DNA of 64,000 nt from assembly GCA_013397435.1 (NCBI GenBank), contig VZRG01000033.1, forward strand, positions 644,629 through 708,628, in the 5' to 3' direction. Positions 13,001 through 26,900 of this stretch are shown one piece after another. The notes below the pieces were generated by a model, which did no database searches, had not been told where the DNA came from, and saw nothing but the letters and a program-made list of their open reading frames with translations. This DNA comes from Erythrocercus mccallii. Lineage: Eukaryota; Chordata; Aves; Passeriformes; Dicruridae. Each line of letters starts with the position of its first letter. The stretch's first letter is position 1. A program made the position numbers and the translations under genes.

Positions 13001-15790
13001 AAGCCACAAATCTAACATAATCAAATAATGTATGTTTTAAGGGTGTAATACTAATGCTGAATGTATGGACTAATGATGTATGTTCTCTGCAGCTCTACTA
13101 CTTAATGGAAAAGGTATAATTCAGTATTTTTCAATAAGTCTAAATTCTCTATGTACAGAAGTGCCCCACTGATTTCAGTAGCATACAAATTAGTAGAGCC
13201 TGATGGGTCAGTTATCAAAGGGCAATACAGCTAGATGGAAAGAAAAACTGAAAAGTGAAATTTTAAACCAAGAAAACTGTACATTCAGTGGTCAAGGAAA
13301 ATAAGCTAGAAACACACTTTTTATTATTTAATTTGGGCAAATACTTATTTTTTGATAACTAAAAATTAGAATGTTCCTGTTTGGGGATTTAGATTTCTAC
13401 CTTAATTTGGGGTTCTGGGTTTCCAGATTTTTAGACATAAACTTTTAAAATGTGGAGGAATAAATCTCTAGTTTACAAAGCATTTCTAGTAGAAAATTGG
13501 AAAATTCATAGAAAATAAGTAGATCTGCCAGTGCTGCTCAGCCTTCAGCAGTTCGAGAATACTTGTCCAGACCTTCACTAATGAAAGGGAGAAAGGACCA
13601 TTAATAGATTTTGACTCATCCAGGAAGAACTTTTTTGCCTACTGGAATTTCGAGGAGTGAAAACTAATAATAAAAAACCTGAAACAAACAAACAAGCCAA
13701 AATAAAAGATTCCTCTTAGTTTTGGAATATCAGAAGTATAAGGCAAAATCTTAAAGATTTCCTCAGGCAATCTCAGGGGAAGTCTCTATATAGCCCTACT
13801 GGGAAAAGAGGAATCCTGCACAGAAAAAACAAAAATTATTCTTCCTGGCATTTAAGAGTATGGAGCTAAAGGTGCTCTTGGTTGTCTTCAAAAGATAGCT
13901 TGCCCCTCAAACAAAATCACTTCAGAAATTTGATGTCTCAAAAAAACCACTTCCATTTCAGAAAAAAAAGGAACTTTTCCTACAAACTCTAGACAGTCTA
14001 ATTAAGTACATGTCTGAGAAGTCACATATTATTTTTGAAGTAACATATGAGTCCCCAGTTTCAAAAATCTCTCTACACATCTGCTTTAGATGGTCTATTA
14101 AATAGCTCTGGTTAGAAAGCTTCTATTTTATGGAAATTCAATTCCTGTCTCATAGCAGCAAGCAACAATCTGTGCCAAATGGATGCAGACTTCCAGAAGA
14201 GGACAGAAGAGGAGAATATGCATTTTTATCTCTTCATAGAATAGAATAAGCATTATTGTCCTTTCCTATTTATATTTTCTCCAAGGACCCCCAGGCAACT
14301 AATTCCTGTCCATTATATGCTGAATATCTTTTCTCATGCATCTTCCAAAAAGCTATAGTATACTACTTTCACCCATCTAATAACAAGTCTTAAACAATGT
14401 GATGATCAACAGTTCTCTTCCCTTCACCTTACTTTTGGCAGAGTGCACAGTCGTTCTTCCTTTAATTTGTACAGAAGTTCATTAATGAGTGTTCTACAAC
14501 TTTTGTTTTGTTTTCTGTAAAGCACTAACGCTTCGAGTTTTACAACTCTTATGCAGCAAAGGTCAAAAGTATCAATCCCTCTTGCTGTGAAGTGGAATTA
14601 ATTTAACTGAAAACTTCTCTAATCCAAAAGAGCTTCTCTTTTCTGAATACAACATATCTTCACATCTCAATTGGATAGCTATGTTTGTGTGGCAAGGTGT
14701 TCCCAAATGAAAATTGTCTCTGAAAGCGAGAGGGAATATTATTATTGTTATGATATTGGAATTCTGATTTCTTTTGGAAGGTCTTCTGATTGAGAAAAGA
14801 ATGAGCATGACCTTTTTCTTTTTAGATTTATTCTTTTTGCAAACTATTCTCCAGTGTAAGTTACTACAGAAATATTTTTCTTTCCCTGAAAATGCTGACC
14901 AACTCCAATTATCAAAATTTACATAAGAAAATAAACCAAATAAGCCAAATGTGATAAGAATATTGTTCTGGGTGTCCAGCTTTTTTTTTTTTTTTTCATT
15001 TATTTTCCAAAAGTATCTGGGAAACTTCTCAAAAGAGTCTAATTTCTGTATGCATCAGTTAGTTAAAAGAAACTAAAGGGAAATATTTTAATATGGTAAA
15101 TCCAATGCTACTACTAGAATCTCTGAGAAGACTTGTTTGACACAATTCATGATAGGTAGATTCTTTGATCATTACTTTGTGAATAATATTGGAGGTAATG
15201 GTATGAAGCTGTCAAGACTTAGAGGAGAAGTGCTATCAGGTGATGAAACAGCTTTGCTTACACAAAAGACTACTTCTTCACTCCTTCCACAGATCTCTCT
15301 CTTTCAAACAACTACAGCAAAAATGTAGCACTGATACACTGCACCTGTGCTTGACACAAATGAGAGAAAACAGTTCTGTGCACAAGACTTGGATGTAATT
15401 TCCTGATGCAAATTCAAACTCCAGTTATTGCCAGCTTACAAATTAAAATTCATATCCCGAATATTACTTATGGCATCTAAAAAGACATACAGAAATACCT
15501 GGTGTGGGTTTCTTATTTTTCTCTGTGCTTTTGAACTTCACCTAATATTGTCCTCCTAGTTCAGTTCTTAAGGAGAATATTTTTCACTTAACAAAAACAA
15601 GAGCAAAATAATTGTTTCTGAATGAACCCTAGCAGATTACTAGGATGAGTCTGTGGCTTCTAGTAAAGCTGTGACAACAAATAATCACACCAAACAGGTT
15701 TTTCTTTTGTATCTCTTGGAATTATTAAATTCTGCTGTGCATTACTTTAAAACTAACAGAGGCATTTAACCTTGGCATCACTTCCATCGA
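10018..15790. other. Gene-free AT-rich sequence
   Basis: No coding region or recognisable repeat family was found. Short open frames at 12023-12235, 12826-13020 and 14572-14808 lack any motif. A T-run lies at 14981-14997. Confidence 0.55.
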
Positions 15791-15985
15791 AACCAAAATC
15801 CAGTTATAGTCAACATATATTCCACATATGTCTATGTATGTGTATATACATGCATATATACAGAAATATGCATTTATGTTCATATGTAGATACATATGTA
15901 CATAGAATATCTTTATACATCCATATATAGAGATACTTATACATCTAGATATATTTGTATCTATACATAAATATTCTACAAATAT
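15791..15985. repeat. Degenerate TATG/CATA-rich low-complexity tract
   Basis: Roughly 190 bp dominated by TATG, TACATA and ATATAC words without a fixed period. It looks like an old, decayed tetranucleotide or dinucleotide microsatellite. Confidence 0.6.
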
Positions 15986-18900
15986 TAGTCTTTAAGAACA
16001 ATAATGTCATCTTTCAAATGTAGGAGAAATTCAAAAGGTAAGCTTGTGTAGTTTCAACTTGTTCCAGTATCTTGTAACTCATGTGCACATTAGTAATCAG
16101 ATCAGCTTGCTTCACAACCAGAGATAGATTACAAACTGAACTACAAGGCTTCAGAACTGACATCTGAACATGTCAAAAAGTCTTGAGAAATCACTTTTTC
16201 CACTTAAGCATTACAGGTACTGTATGCTTCTAAACATAATTTACATTATATAGTACAATGGATGTTCAGCCAGATGTGTTTACAAAAAATAGACAAAGAC
16301 TTTATTACTAATTACCATCTCTAATGGCATAAAACACTGCAGCATGTGTCACCTGCTGGGTTTTATACCACTTTCCTAGATGACTATGTGATCTATGGTT
16401 TGTTCCAATACTTTAAATATAAACCAAATTATACATTCCCCTTTCCTATTCAGGACAAACAGCATGATTAGGTTTTGTCTTGCTTTTTCACAGTGGAACT
16501 TTGCTATGTGTGTACTTTCATTTCACAGTTGCTGCACATTGACCCTAATCTGGAATCCTCATCTACCAAAAGGGCTCCTGTCACTGTTCTCAGGAAAAAG
16601 TGTTGCAGTTCATAAGCAGATTGACAGGAACTTTAGGACAGAGTCAGGTTTAATTTGCACACTGATAAAAACCCAGTTAGAGACATTCATAACTTACTGC
16701 AGTAAACTGTAGAGGTTACAGCAAAAAAGGCAAACATCTGGAGGAAATAAAATTTACTCAGAGGTGACATGAATATTATGAACATGTGCTTAGATGTAAA
16801 CTCCTATACCTATATGACATACTGGTCTTTTTGTTAGGAATCTCATGGTATAAACTTGTTCACTCTTCCACAACATGCCTGTGTCCATTCTTGTTTATGT
16901 ACATAAATGTTGCTGGTATAGCAGCAAAAATAGCCATATTAAAAGATCACATCCAGAACAGTAAGTCCTTTACTTCTAAAATAAACAATGAATCATTGGG
17001 ATTTTAAAACATCTTTTGTGTTTTCTTTCATAAATGATTCCCAAAACATATTTTATTACTGTCTTGAAATACAGAACTTATGGTTCAGTGCAGACTGGTT
17101 AGCAGACTACAGACTAGAAATCACTCTTGGTTTTCTAGCCAAGCTTTCAGAATGAATACTTTAATTTCAACAGCTTCTTAGAGGGAAATAAAATAATTTG
17201 GGGTGCCCCAAGACTAGCGTGCTTAAAGACAAACTCGTGATTGTATTCAAAAAATGTTCACAAATACTTTGTTGCAACATTTGACCAAGTTTTATCATAT
17301 CACTTCACTATCTAGACTGCAACATGAACAGGAAAATTAACTGAATTTTCCCTCTATTCAAAGTAGACACAGCTACTGGGAATAGATGTTAGAATGAAAT
17401 AATTTGTTCTATAATACCCAGAGACATTTAAAAAAATTCATATTTATCTGAAAACCTCAGTTCATTAACATTCATACTAATTACAGTTGAAAGGGCTTTC
17501 CAGAAAGAGCTAACAAGATATCATTGCACTTTTACCCACAGAAAGATAGGGCAGTGACGAGAATCTTCATGTGCAAGAGAACAGATTTTTTTTTCTTTCT
17601 GATATTTTACCACTTTTTAACTTATGAATGACTTAATAAAATCATATGCATATTGTATGCATGTTCTTTCTATCCAGTCTGGAAAGAGAAAAAAGAAATA
17701 CGCTTTGCTTTGTTCCTCTCATTTTCTCACCATTCTCTCATTAACCATCTGACAGTGTACACTGGGGGAGGACTAACATGGAAAGTATGCAATGGCTCTA
17801 TGCTTACATTGAACATGTTTGCATTTTATTTCTTTCCTGGTACAGAAAAGAGGCAATTTTTTTTCAGTGTTGTAGCTAGTGAGAGATCTCACTAGTGTAT
17901 ATATACATTTACACTAGTTAGACCTCAGCATGTTACAATGATTTTTTTGTTATTGTTTCCAAGTTGTTTAGTGTAGGAATTTGTAGAAGTATAGTTTACC
18001 ACTCTAGGTAACCTATACTTCTGCTTTCAACTGTAGGAGTAGATGTCATTTTATCATGCACAGAGGTTTTGCTTATGATCCTTATATGTGTTGGAAGCTG
18101 TCTGAAAAGTCAAATGTTTTTTGTCTTCCAGAAATTCTGCAGTATTATTGTTTTAAGACATTGTTTTATTGGGGTTCTGCAAAGGCTAAGACCAACAGTT
18201 TTGAGAAAATCACATAATAAATAAAATAAAAAAAAGAGTTGAAAATTTGTTGTGATTGAAAGAGATAATGTCAGTGTATTTTAATGCAATGTTGTTGCTT
18301 GGAGATAGGTTTAAATTACAATAGTGTTCCAGCATATATTCCTGTATCTTTTCAGTTTCTTTAAACACAGGTTATAGTTATCAGCTCATAAGAATTAAAT
18401 TCTGATCAACGGTTTTGACATTGCTAGTTTCACTGTGCAGCCTTACAGCCCCACTTGGCAGTTGTCAGGCACTCAGATGCTTTAGAGATCACAGAGAGCA
18501 CGAGGCTACTTCACCTCTCTGGAGTAGGGATCAGGTTATGCTTCCTCAGAATCAACGAAGACCAGTTTGAATATAAGATGATCAAGGAAAAACTCTCCAA
18601 CCAAGGCTTTTAAAAGCTTTTTTTTTTTTTTTGCCTCTTCTGTTCTAATTCTGCATAACACTGTTCATGAGAGGCACCTGGGTATTGTGTGAATACTTGC
18701 ACTTGTGAGCCTTCATCTGCCAAGATTATTGTTGTTCTGAAAGGTCCCTCAAATGCATGAATGTAAATGTGTTTCTTTGCCTCTCCTTTGTTGTGTTATT
18801 GTATTGCTAAGGCAATGTCTAGGCATGATCACTAGCACTGTCTAAAATGGACAAGTCACAGTTAAGAAAGTAGAAGTATAAATGGCAATATAAGGAAAAG

Positions 18901-21900
18901 AGAAGCTCTTTTAACTAGAGTAGCTCTTTTAACTACCTCAAAAGGATCAGGAAAGAATTGTCCTGTCTTTAGAAACTCTTCAAGGTAAAGGGAATTCTAT
19001 TCAGTTCAGAGTCTCTGCAACATTCTCCCTTTGTCAAGTGCAACAATAAGCCAGTTCAACAGAGATGGAAGGAATCACAATGACAAGTAAACAGGAGAAA
19101 TATTACTGAAATAGAAAAATTCAATACAAGAATTAAAGTATATAAAGATAAGATAGAGGAGGAAAAAAAATTGTTCATGACGTCATTTGTCTTCTACTGT
19201 TTGTTGCTTTTTTTTCTTTTCCTTTTACTTGCAGCTGTGTCTGTTTTCCTATTTTTACTCAAGCCTTTCAGTCAATCATAGCAGAGTCTCAAACAGATGT
19301 GCAGAGCAATAATATGTTAGTAAAATTTTACAAGCATGATTCATTTTTGGTTTGCAATTTTTAGATGAAGAAATGTCTTGTATATTTACAGAAAATATGA
19401 TACACATCTTGTCAAGAAGTATAAAAATGCATTTTGTTTTTCTTGGAGAAGGATTATGCATAGACTTCACAATTTGCCCATCTCAGTTCACAACAGCTAC
19501 AATACTTAAGGTCATTCATATGGAATACCTTTTAATGAGACTATGAGATAAAGAATGATATTATCAAGTCAAAATGTTCTGTTGGTTATTCCTCTTCAAC
19601 AGCATTTTCTCCTGGTACTTATTTGGAAGAAAAATTGAAAGTGAAACTGATATATGCCCTTAACAATAGAAGCACTTAGAGCTGACTGAATAGTAGAAAT
19701 CTCATTTGTGAGTAAAAGGGCTGAGTTAGACTTCCTGTGACTGCTGTCTGTGGTCATGCCCTGAATGATTTCAAAGACTGAACATGTACATACAATACAC
19801 TGGTGAAAATTGTCATGGACCTCAAAGACTTCACTGGCATCACTGGAAAAATAGAAGGGCTGTGCTAGGTAAGGTCAAGGTCAGACTATCCCAACACCCT
19901 TTATTTAACCGTAAGAAACAGTAAGAGTGTATCTGGGGATGCATAAAATTGAACTAAACCTATATGATGCTTTTTTCTACTACTCTTTGAATTCTAACTA
20001 TTTCGGAGTCAGATATTTTTGAATTGTTTGTTTCTTCTACATATCTCAAGATCCTGGATTCAAGGACCTTTTCTTATCTCTACTTGAACTTTCACTGCTC
20101 AGCGATGAAGGTAAAAGAGCCCCATTCTTCTTGGGTTTTTTAGAGGCTACAATTACTTACTGGCCTTTTCATTTTTTATTCTTTACTGGTTTTTCAGTAG
20201 AAGATGCAACAAGCAAATGTTATTATTTTCCTCTAATTTTACAATTATTAGTTAAATAATAAGAAACAGAAGGAATGCTTTGATTTCCAGGTAGATAATA
20301 AAAACCACAAATAAACAGTTGAATATTGTGTTAAAGAAATCTAAGTTTCTCCAAATAATGTACTTAATCTCTTGTAGATGACTTTGAACAATTAGTATAT
20401 TGAAGAAGAATACAGCTGCTTCACACCTTGTGGAAGAAAGTGGCTACACTATGGTAAACATATGTAATGAATATTTCAAATTATTCAGATCAGCAACAAA
20501 ATTATGACGAACCCTCACATGAACCTCATGCCAACCTCAATATTGAGTTCAGTTAAGAAAGTGAAAGGAACAGAAGGGGGATTTAATCACATCCCCTCTT
20601 ATTCCTCAGTCTTGAATTTCTTATTGTTGCATGAGCCTATGCTGCTGTCAATTAAAATAGTCCTTTATAAACATCTAGAATTTTAAAAATGCCAAGCTTC
20701 AAATGAAGACTAAATAACAAGAACATACAACCTGTTAAAAATTACAATGGTGTTTTATAATAGGTATTTTCTTCAAAATGAAAATAATTGTAAGAAATAA
20801 ATTTTTAGGAAGACTTAAAGCTAACCAGACCACACAGATATCTCTGAGGAGTTGAAAGCAAATCTCGTAATACCCAAATCATAATCAGAATTTACAAATA
20901 TTTAAAAGAAAAAAAGTTATATTTCTTGTGTTTTATTGGAAAAAAACATGTAATACATTGAACATAGAAGATTGGTAATAATTATTATAGTACACAGATA
21001 AGAAAAGAAAATCCATCATTTGATGTCAAAGTGGATGTGTGGACCTTTAGATGGAGTATTCTCTGAAAATACAAAACCAATAAGAATTCTAGAAGTCATG
21101 TGATAGTACAATGAGTGTGTCAGTAAGGATAATATCTGCTTTGGAGAATAACAATATCTTGTATTCATACTTTTAAAAAATAGTGAAATTATTTTAACCA
21201 GTAATTAATAAGCAAGAGTTTACATCTGTGAATGTGCAAATACAGCAATAAACCATCAGCAGAAATTTGAATGAAAAATATAACTCCCAAATTATTTTAT
21301 GAAAAAATACCTGTCCATTGCTATTTGAATAGCTGATCACAATGTGAATAAATAAATGGAAAACAGTTAATTAAATGCATTTTTTGAGAATTGATGTGTT
21401 TGACTAATCTTTTGTCATGTCACAGATTGTTCAACTGTTTCTCTCTTCAAGAAATAATGGTGTATTATTTTGGTGTCATTTGAGGAAGAAGGAGTGACTC
21501 TTCCTAAAAACTGAGCAGGATGATCCCTTGATCTCTAGTTACCTCCTCATTTTCATCTTGCATTGCCAGCAAAATGCCAGCTGCAAAACCTATTTTGCAT
21601 CCAGTTGTGATTTCAGAATTAAATGCAATGCAATTAGCTCCTTTTATATGTTTGGTAATCTTGTTAAGATAACTCATTAGGTATCTTGGCAATTGGAAAT
21701 TACTAGGTTTCAGAACATGTGCATTTCCCTAGTGAATACCAATTATTCCTAAATGAGGCAATTGTTCTTTAAAGGAAAGGGAAAAGTGAGTCTCAAAGAG
21801 TTTTCTGAGTTTACACATTGCTATGACTTTTAAAAAACTTGATCTAGATTTTAGTGTTTTCTCCATAAAAATTCTGGGTATATATAAATCCTGTAATCCT

Positions 21901-23190
21901 ACTTTTCTAATTTTTTTTTTTATCTAATCATGACAGAAGTATGGTAAACAAGGTATAAACTGTTCATGTGAAACAGATTTTTATCATTGAAATATACAAT
22001 AACTGATTTAGAAAAGTAATGTAGGTAGGATTTTTAAAATCTTACTTTTTAAAAACAGAAATATATTATATTCATTAGTTAATAATTTATTTAGTTTCGG
22101 GAAAAGTCTAGAATGTTAACCAATTCATAGGAAGTAGCTACAGCTGCAAAAAAAATTAAACTATGTAATATTTTAACATTCAACTTACTAAGTTACAAAG
22201 TCTTATGCAACATCAATACATCAATGTCCCCACACAAGTCATTTCCTAACCCTTTCTCACAGCCACGAAGCCAGAAACAAACCAAAATTCTGACAACTGC
22301 TCCAAATATTCAAGGACTATGCTGAATATTGTATTCTGCATATGCATCTGTCCAGACCTCATTCCTCACTAAGAATAGAAACATGTTGAACAGAATTTAG
22401 CAGAATCAAAATCTTCAGCAAATATGACAAGAAAAGCAGGAAATCAGAGACTTTAAACAGTATTTTAAATTTCAGAGTTAATAGAAAATCAACAAAATTT
22501 ACAAAAAACCCACAAAGCTTTAATTTTTGAATTTTAAAATATTTTATTTTTCTATTATCAAGCATCCTTTTATGAAACAATGAAATAAAATGGGAAGAAG
22601 GACAGTGATCAAGGAGCAAGGGAGTTCTCAGGAATATAAAATTAAGTCACACCAGACCATATATCAATTTCCCTTACTAAAGAAAATACTGCTGATTCCA
22701 TAAAGCCTGTGTCATGAATAAAAAGGGAACTCAATCTGAAAGCCATCATTACAGAAATTAGAAAGATATTTTAAGAATATTGCTTTTAGAAATGCAAAAA
22801 ATTTTGTGGATACCTGTGTGAACCATGACCAATAATCTTTCAAAATTACTACAATTACCAAGAAAAAAAAAAAAGCATAATCATAAAGAGGGTTACTAGG
22901 AAGATGTGAAAGCAAAAATGCTTTAATACTTAACATATAAACAGAGCACACATCACAATCATTGAAACAGGAAGGTTTGTTAAGAGACATAGAGGGTTTT
23001 AATTGCATAAAGCAAGCCAGCAGGAAAGAAATTTATAGTTTTGGAGAAACAGTCTGCTGTCTCATTTTCTCACTTTTTTCTTCTCAAGCCTTATCTCATT
23101 TAGCTTTATTTGCTCCTTCCCCAGTCACATTAAGAGCCTGAAGACTGAGATTACAGCCATAGCCACACAGTATCAATACAACCATCAGTG
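15986..23190. other. Gene-free AT-rich sequence
   Basis: No gene recognised. It contains overlapping inverted repeats at 17876-17918, a partial tandem duplication at 18904-18935 (14 bp identical, period 18), a T-run near 18619-18632 and a full CRE-like TGACGTCA at 19178-19185. All open frames are short and motif-free. Confidence 0.55.
17876..17918. repeat. Two overlapping inverted repeats
   Basis: CTAGTGAGA at 17876-17884 pairs with TCTCACTAG at 17887-17895 (9-bp arms, 2-bp spacer). ACTAGTGTA at 17891-17899 pairs with TACACTAGT at 17910-17918 (9-bp arms, 10-bp spacer). They share bases 17891-17895, so the two hairpins would exclude each other. The arm matches are seen directly; no function is implied. 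Confidence 0.75.
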
Positions 23191-23194
23191 TCCA

Positions 23195-23345
23195 AACCTG
23201 AGGCATCTACAACCTCTCCGGGCAACCTGTTCTTGTTCCACCCTCATCATAAAAAATTCTTTCTTATATCTAGTCTGAATGTATCCTCTTTTTGTTTAAC
23301 ACTATTACTCCTTGTCTTGTCACTAGAAATCTCCATCTGTTTAGA
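23195..23345 (-). mobile_element. CR1 LINE fragment (3' region), minus strand
   Basis: Read on the minus strand this matches the 3' untranslated part of avian CR1 as I recall it. On the plus strand it reads as the characteristic reverse complement: a block for 'CATCTACAACCTCT', then 'GGCAACCTGTTC', a stretch for TAAAAAATTCTTTCTTATATC, and 'CCTTGTCTTGTC'. No reverse-transcriptase coding part or 3' octamer tail is present, so it is a short, old, 5'-truncated and eroded copy. The open frame at 23188-23388 is a reading through this repeat and not a gene. Confidence 0.8.
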
Positions 23346-23499
23346 GCAGATGAACCCCGAATCAGTCATGCTGTGTCCCCACTGCTAACATAGTCACAGG
23401 GAAAACCAAGAACGATAAGAAGAACCTGGAAGACTGGAGCAACTCCCCTGCCACATCCCCTGCCACATAGGCCTTGGCTTGTACTGTGCTTGTTCAAGT

Positions 23500-23945
23500 G
23501 GTACATGGAGCCTCACAAGACGGTCAAGGCTGTTGCTTCAGAATAGGGGTTGGAGACATCAAGTTTGAAGATGACACCAGATTGAGAAGTCTTGAGGACT
23601 TGAGGACAAGGCTGCCAACTTGATGGACCAACATAGGCTGCAGGACTGGGTTGGTAGGGGCTTGATGAAAATGGACGAGCAGAAATGCCAGGCCCTGCAC
23701 CCGGGACAGGCAGAGCCCTTGGAACAATACAGGCTGGGGGCTGCCTGGCTGGAAACAGCTCAGCTGAGAGGGCCTGGCAGGTTGGGCAAAGAGTGAGCTG
23801 AGCATGAGCCCACAGGGAGCCAGCCCCTCCAAGGAAACAGGCCAGCAGTGTCCACATTGTACGGACAGAGGCGCAGTCAGCAGCTTCAGAGGAGTGATCA
23901 TCCCCTCCTACTCCACACTCATCAGAGCAGACACAGCCTGGAGAA
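23500..23945 (+). mobile_element. CR1 LINE fragment (end of ORF2), plus strand
   Basis: This resembles the C-terminal part of CR1 ORF2 and the adjoining sequence. Landmarks include 'ATCAAGTTTGAAGATGACACC' near 23558 (the [K/F]-F-A-D-D-T region downstream of the reverse-transcriptase core), 'CCAGGCCCTGCACCCGGGACA' near 23690, and 'CATGAGCCCACAGGGAGCCAG' near 23802. These follow the order seen in intact copies. It is degraded by indels and stops. It lies in opposite orientation to the CR1 piece at 23195-23345, so the two came from separate insertions or from a rearrangement. The minus-strand open frames over it (up to 152 codons) are shadows of repeat sequence. Confidence 0.78.
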
Positions 23946-26900
23946 GGGATGATTTGAGAGGAGCTGAACAATTTTTTAGGATGTTGAGTTTTAATTAAGC
24001 ATTTCGCTGAAATAATGAATAGACTAAATCTGATTTAACACAAAAAGCCCAGTACCTGATTTTCATTTGTTTTCCAATCAAAAATTAATAACTCAGGTTT
24101 GGGACCACAAAAGGGAATTTTAAGTTTGAAAGTTCTCTTTAAGTGGTGAGGATCAAATAGGTTCTTGAAAAGAACACTTTATGCTAGAACACAAATATCT
24201 CATGGTGTTAGGATTTTTCTCTGCGGCTTTAGTAGTCTGCTCTTCAACTAGAAGGGGAATCACAATCTGCTCTGCTTACCATCTACTTAATAAAAGTCCT
24301 ATGTCTTCAAAACTGAGTTTGAAGAAAGAGCAATGTGACTTCTCCAGAAGGTGAATGCATCAATGTATTGATAGACTTGAAAGGAATACATATAAAACAC
24401 AAAAAAATCGTTCTACTCTGTTTTACCTGGGGCACCAGGTCCTCGTTTTGCATATACTTTCTCTTTCCCTGCAATTCTGGCTGAATTACTGTTTGCCTAT
24501 GGATTACGAAACTCAAGCATCTTAAAATTTTTGTCTCATGGAATAACAACGAGACATATAATTTCTTTTATGTCTCTTATGTGATTTCAGTCTCTCCAGT
24601 AGAATTCATTTCGGCTAAAGCAGCACAGTTCTGCCTTTGGTGACAGAAGTAGAGAGTGTGATGCTTTTTGTTGTTGCAGAATAGGAAGTAGTAGTCACAA
24701 AACTTTTTAAGATCAGAAGTATTCAGAAATTATGCATAAGCACACACTACTGAGAACACCACAATCTAGTACAAACTTACACAGTAAAATTTTTACATGT
24801 GAGCTCTGTTCTTCTTTTCCTCCCTTCTGCTACATAACCTGCATTCTATTTTCCTTTCCAAGAGCTTTTCAGAATCACTACCGCTCTGTAACCATTGCAA
24901 GGACATTTTTACAAACATCTGTGAAAGAAACAAAAGCTTTGAATTTGGGGAATATGTGAACTTCTAAGGAAAAAGCTTTAGGAGTGAAAACCTGGAATTT
25001 GGAAGTTTCTTGGAGTTTGAGTTAGACATAAATTGCAGAGTCTTAATTCCTTATCAAAGGTTATATTGTCATTTTCAAACAGGTTGGATTTTTATATTTA
25101 AGCAAATACAATAGCAAAGACACTTTTCATCCGCATATAAAGGAAGTTTGGTCATGTTGTGGTACTTCCCTTAAATGCTTAAGTGAAAAACTATACACAT
25201 TCATCTGGCCAGGCACTATTATCCCAGTGTCATGTAGCTTCACAACTTCAAGTAAATGTTGATATGAAGCATGTGCCAGCAGATCATTAGTTTCTCCTAG
25301 ATATATGATGTATATGATTCAATGTGGCTTCAAAGCCTACATTGTTTTGATTTTTTTCAAATTTCTTTCTTCAATGAAGGCTTTTCTTGCCATTTATTAA
25401 ACTGTGCTAACCTCTATTACTGCAGTTTAGCTGGTGAAATACAGTAGTTACAGTGCATTGCTCTAAAACAAAAGTAACGGTATTCATTCTTATATGGGTG
25501 GCAAAACACTTTAATCCACAAAAACAGAAATGTAATAGAAAATATTTCACGAAATACATACTATTAAAGATTTTGTTTTTGAATAGAAATGGTCTAAACT
25601 AAAAGAAAATCAGTGGAGCTTTAAATCATTATGAATGGAATAAGGACGTACCATTCTGGGCAGGATTTTTCAATTTTTACTTTCAAAGGTTCAAAAAAAA
25701 GGCTTGAATAGTTTTGAACAAAGTGAAACCTTTGTATTCATTGTTGAACTGATGAAATTTTGCTTGGTCTCAAGCTGCATAGATCAGTAGGATACACAGC
25801 CTATGCCCACTGTGTTTGAAGACAATTCTCCATGTGCCAAAATGTGTCCCATACATTTGATCATTTGAAAATGGCAAGGTAAAAGAAAGGGAGGAAGAAG
25901 ATGGATGTACCTCTCATAGCTCTGCTCTGAAAGAACCACTCCTTTGCGGTACAGACATATCCAAAATTTTTTTGCGAGTTTGGGGTGGCAGTGTCAAGCT
26001 CTGGCTGTGCTGTTGAAGATATAAATTAATTTATGGTCTATCACTTTGTATTGTCTGCTGTACAGACTGCATTTATTCTCAAGTGTGCTTGCTTCTCCCA
26101 GAATCAGATTTACAGTAATAAAACTTAACACACACTTCCCAGTAAGGTGTTCATAAAGCCTCAAATTAAGTCATTCCTACTCTGCCACTTCCACTGGTCT
26201 ACAATTTACTGTTTCAAAATCAAAAGCTTTGGTTTCTTACTACTCTTTTTTGCAGCCATGTGTAATGATGTCAAAAAATTATTGTTAATGTGTTTTATCT
26301 CTCTCCAATGTCTTTTGTGAGGCTGGATTTGAGAAAAACCTTGAAACATTCTTGTGCCAATCTTCTAATTGCTCTGAATGCCTCATGCACCACCAGCTGG
26401 TTAAATCATTTCATGATGTTACTGGACTTCAATATAATGTCTGAGAAAATTAGTCATAAGTCTTAAATTTACAGATAATTTTGCAAAAATGGCAGTATGC
26501 AACTTTATCCACTATGCCTCATTGACCTTTAATATGCAGGGACATTTTTTAACCCAGGCAGAAATTGTGTGCTCTACCAGCAGTGGAACAATCCGCTCAG
26601 TGTAGCATCATTTTAAATGAAATGTGTATGATACTTATAAACTTTATTTAGTCTAACTGTGCTTTAAATGAATTGTCTTAAATTTGTATCTATACCTGGG
26701 AATATATAGTCCTTTTATTAAATATGCTCAGTAAGCTAAGCAAGTTCTTTTATAATTAATAAGCATTTAGTGGCATTGATTTTTATAGCTTGTTTTTTAA
26801 CTCCTTATCAGTATTGAGCAGATGAGACATAACTATGAAAAATTGTATTTTAAATGTGATTACTATACTTGAATTCTATTTGAAAAATTTTGTTCAGTGA

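Noticed and set aside
23513..23971. 152- and 125-codon minus-strand open frames
   Set aside because: They are antisense readings of a degraded CR1 fragment.
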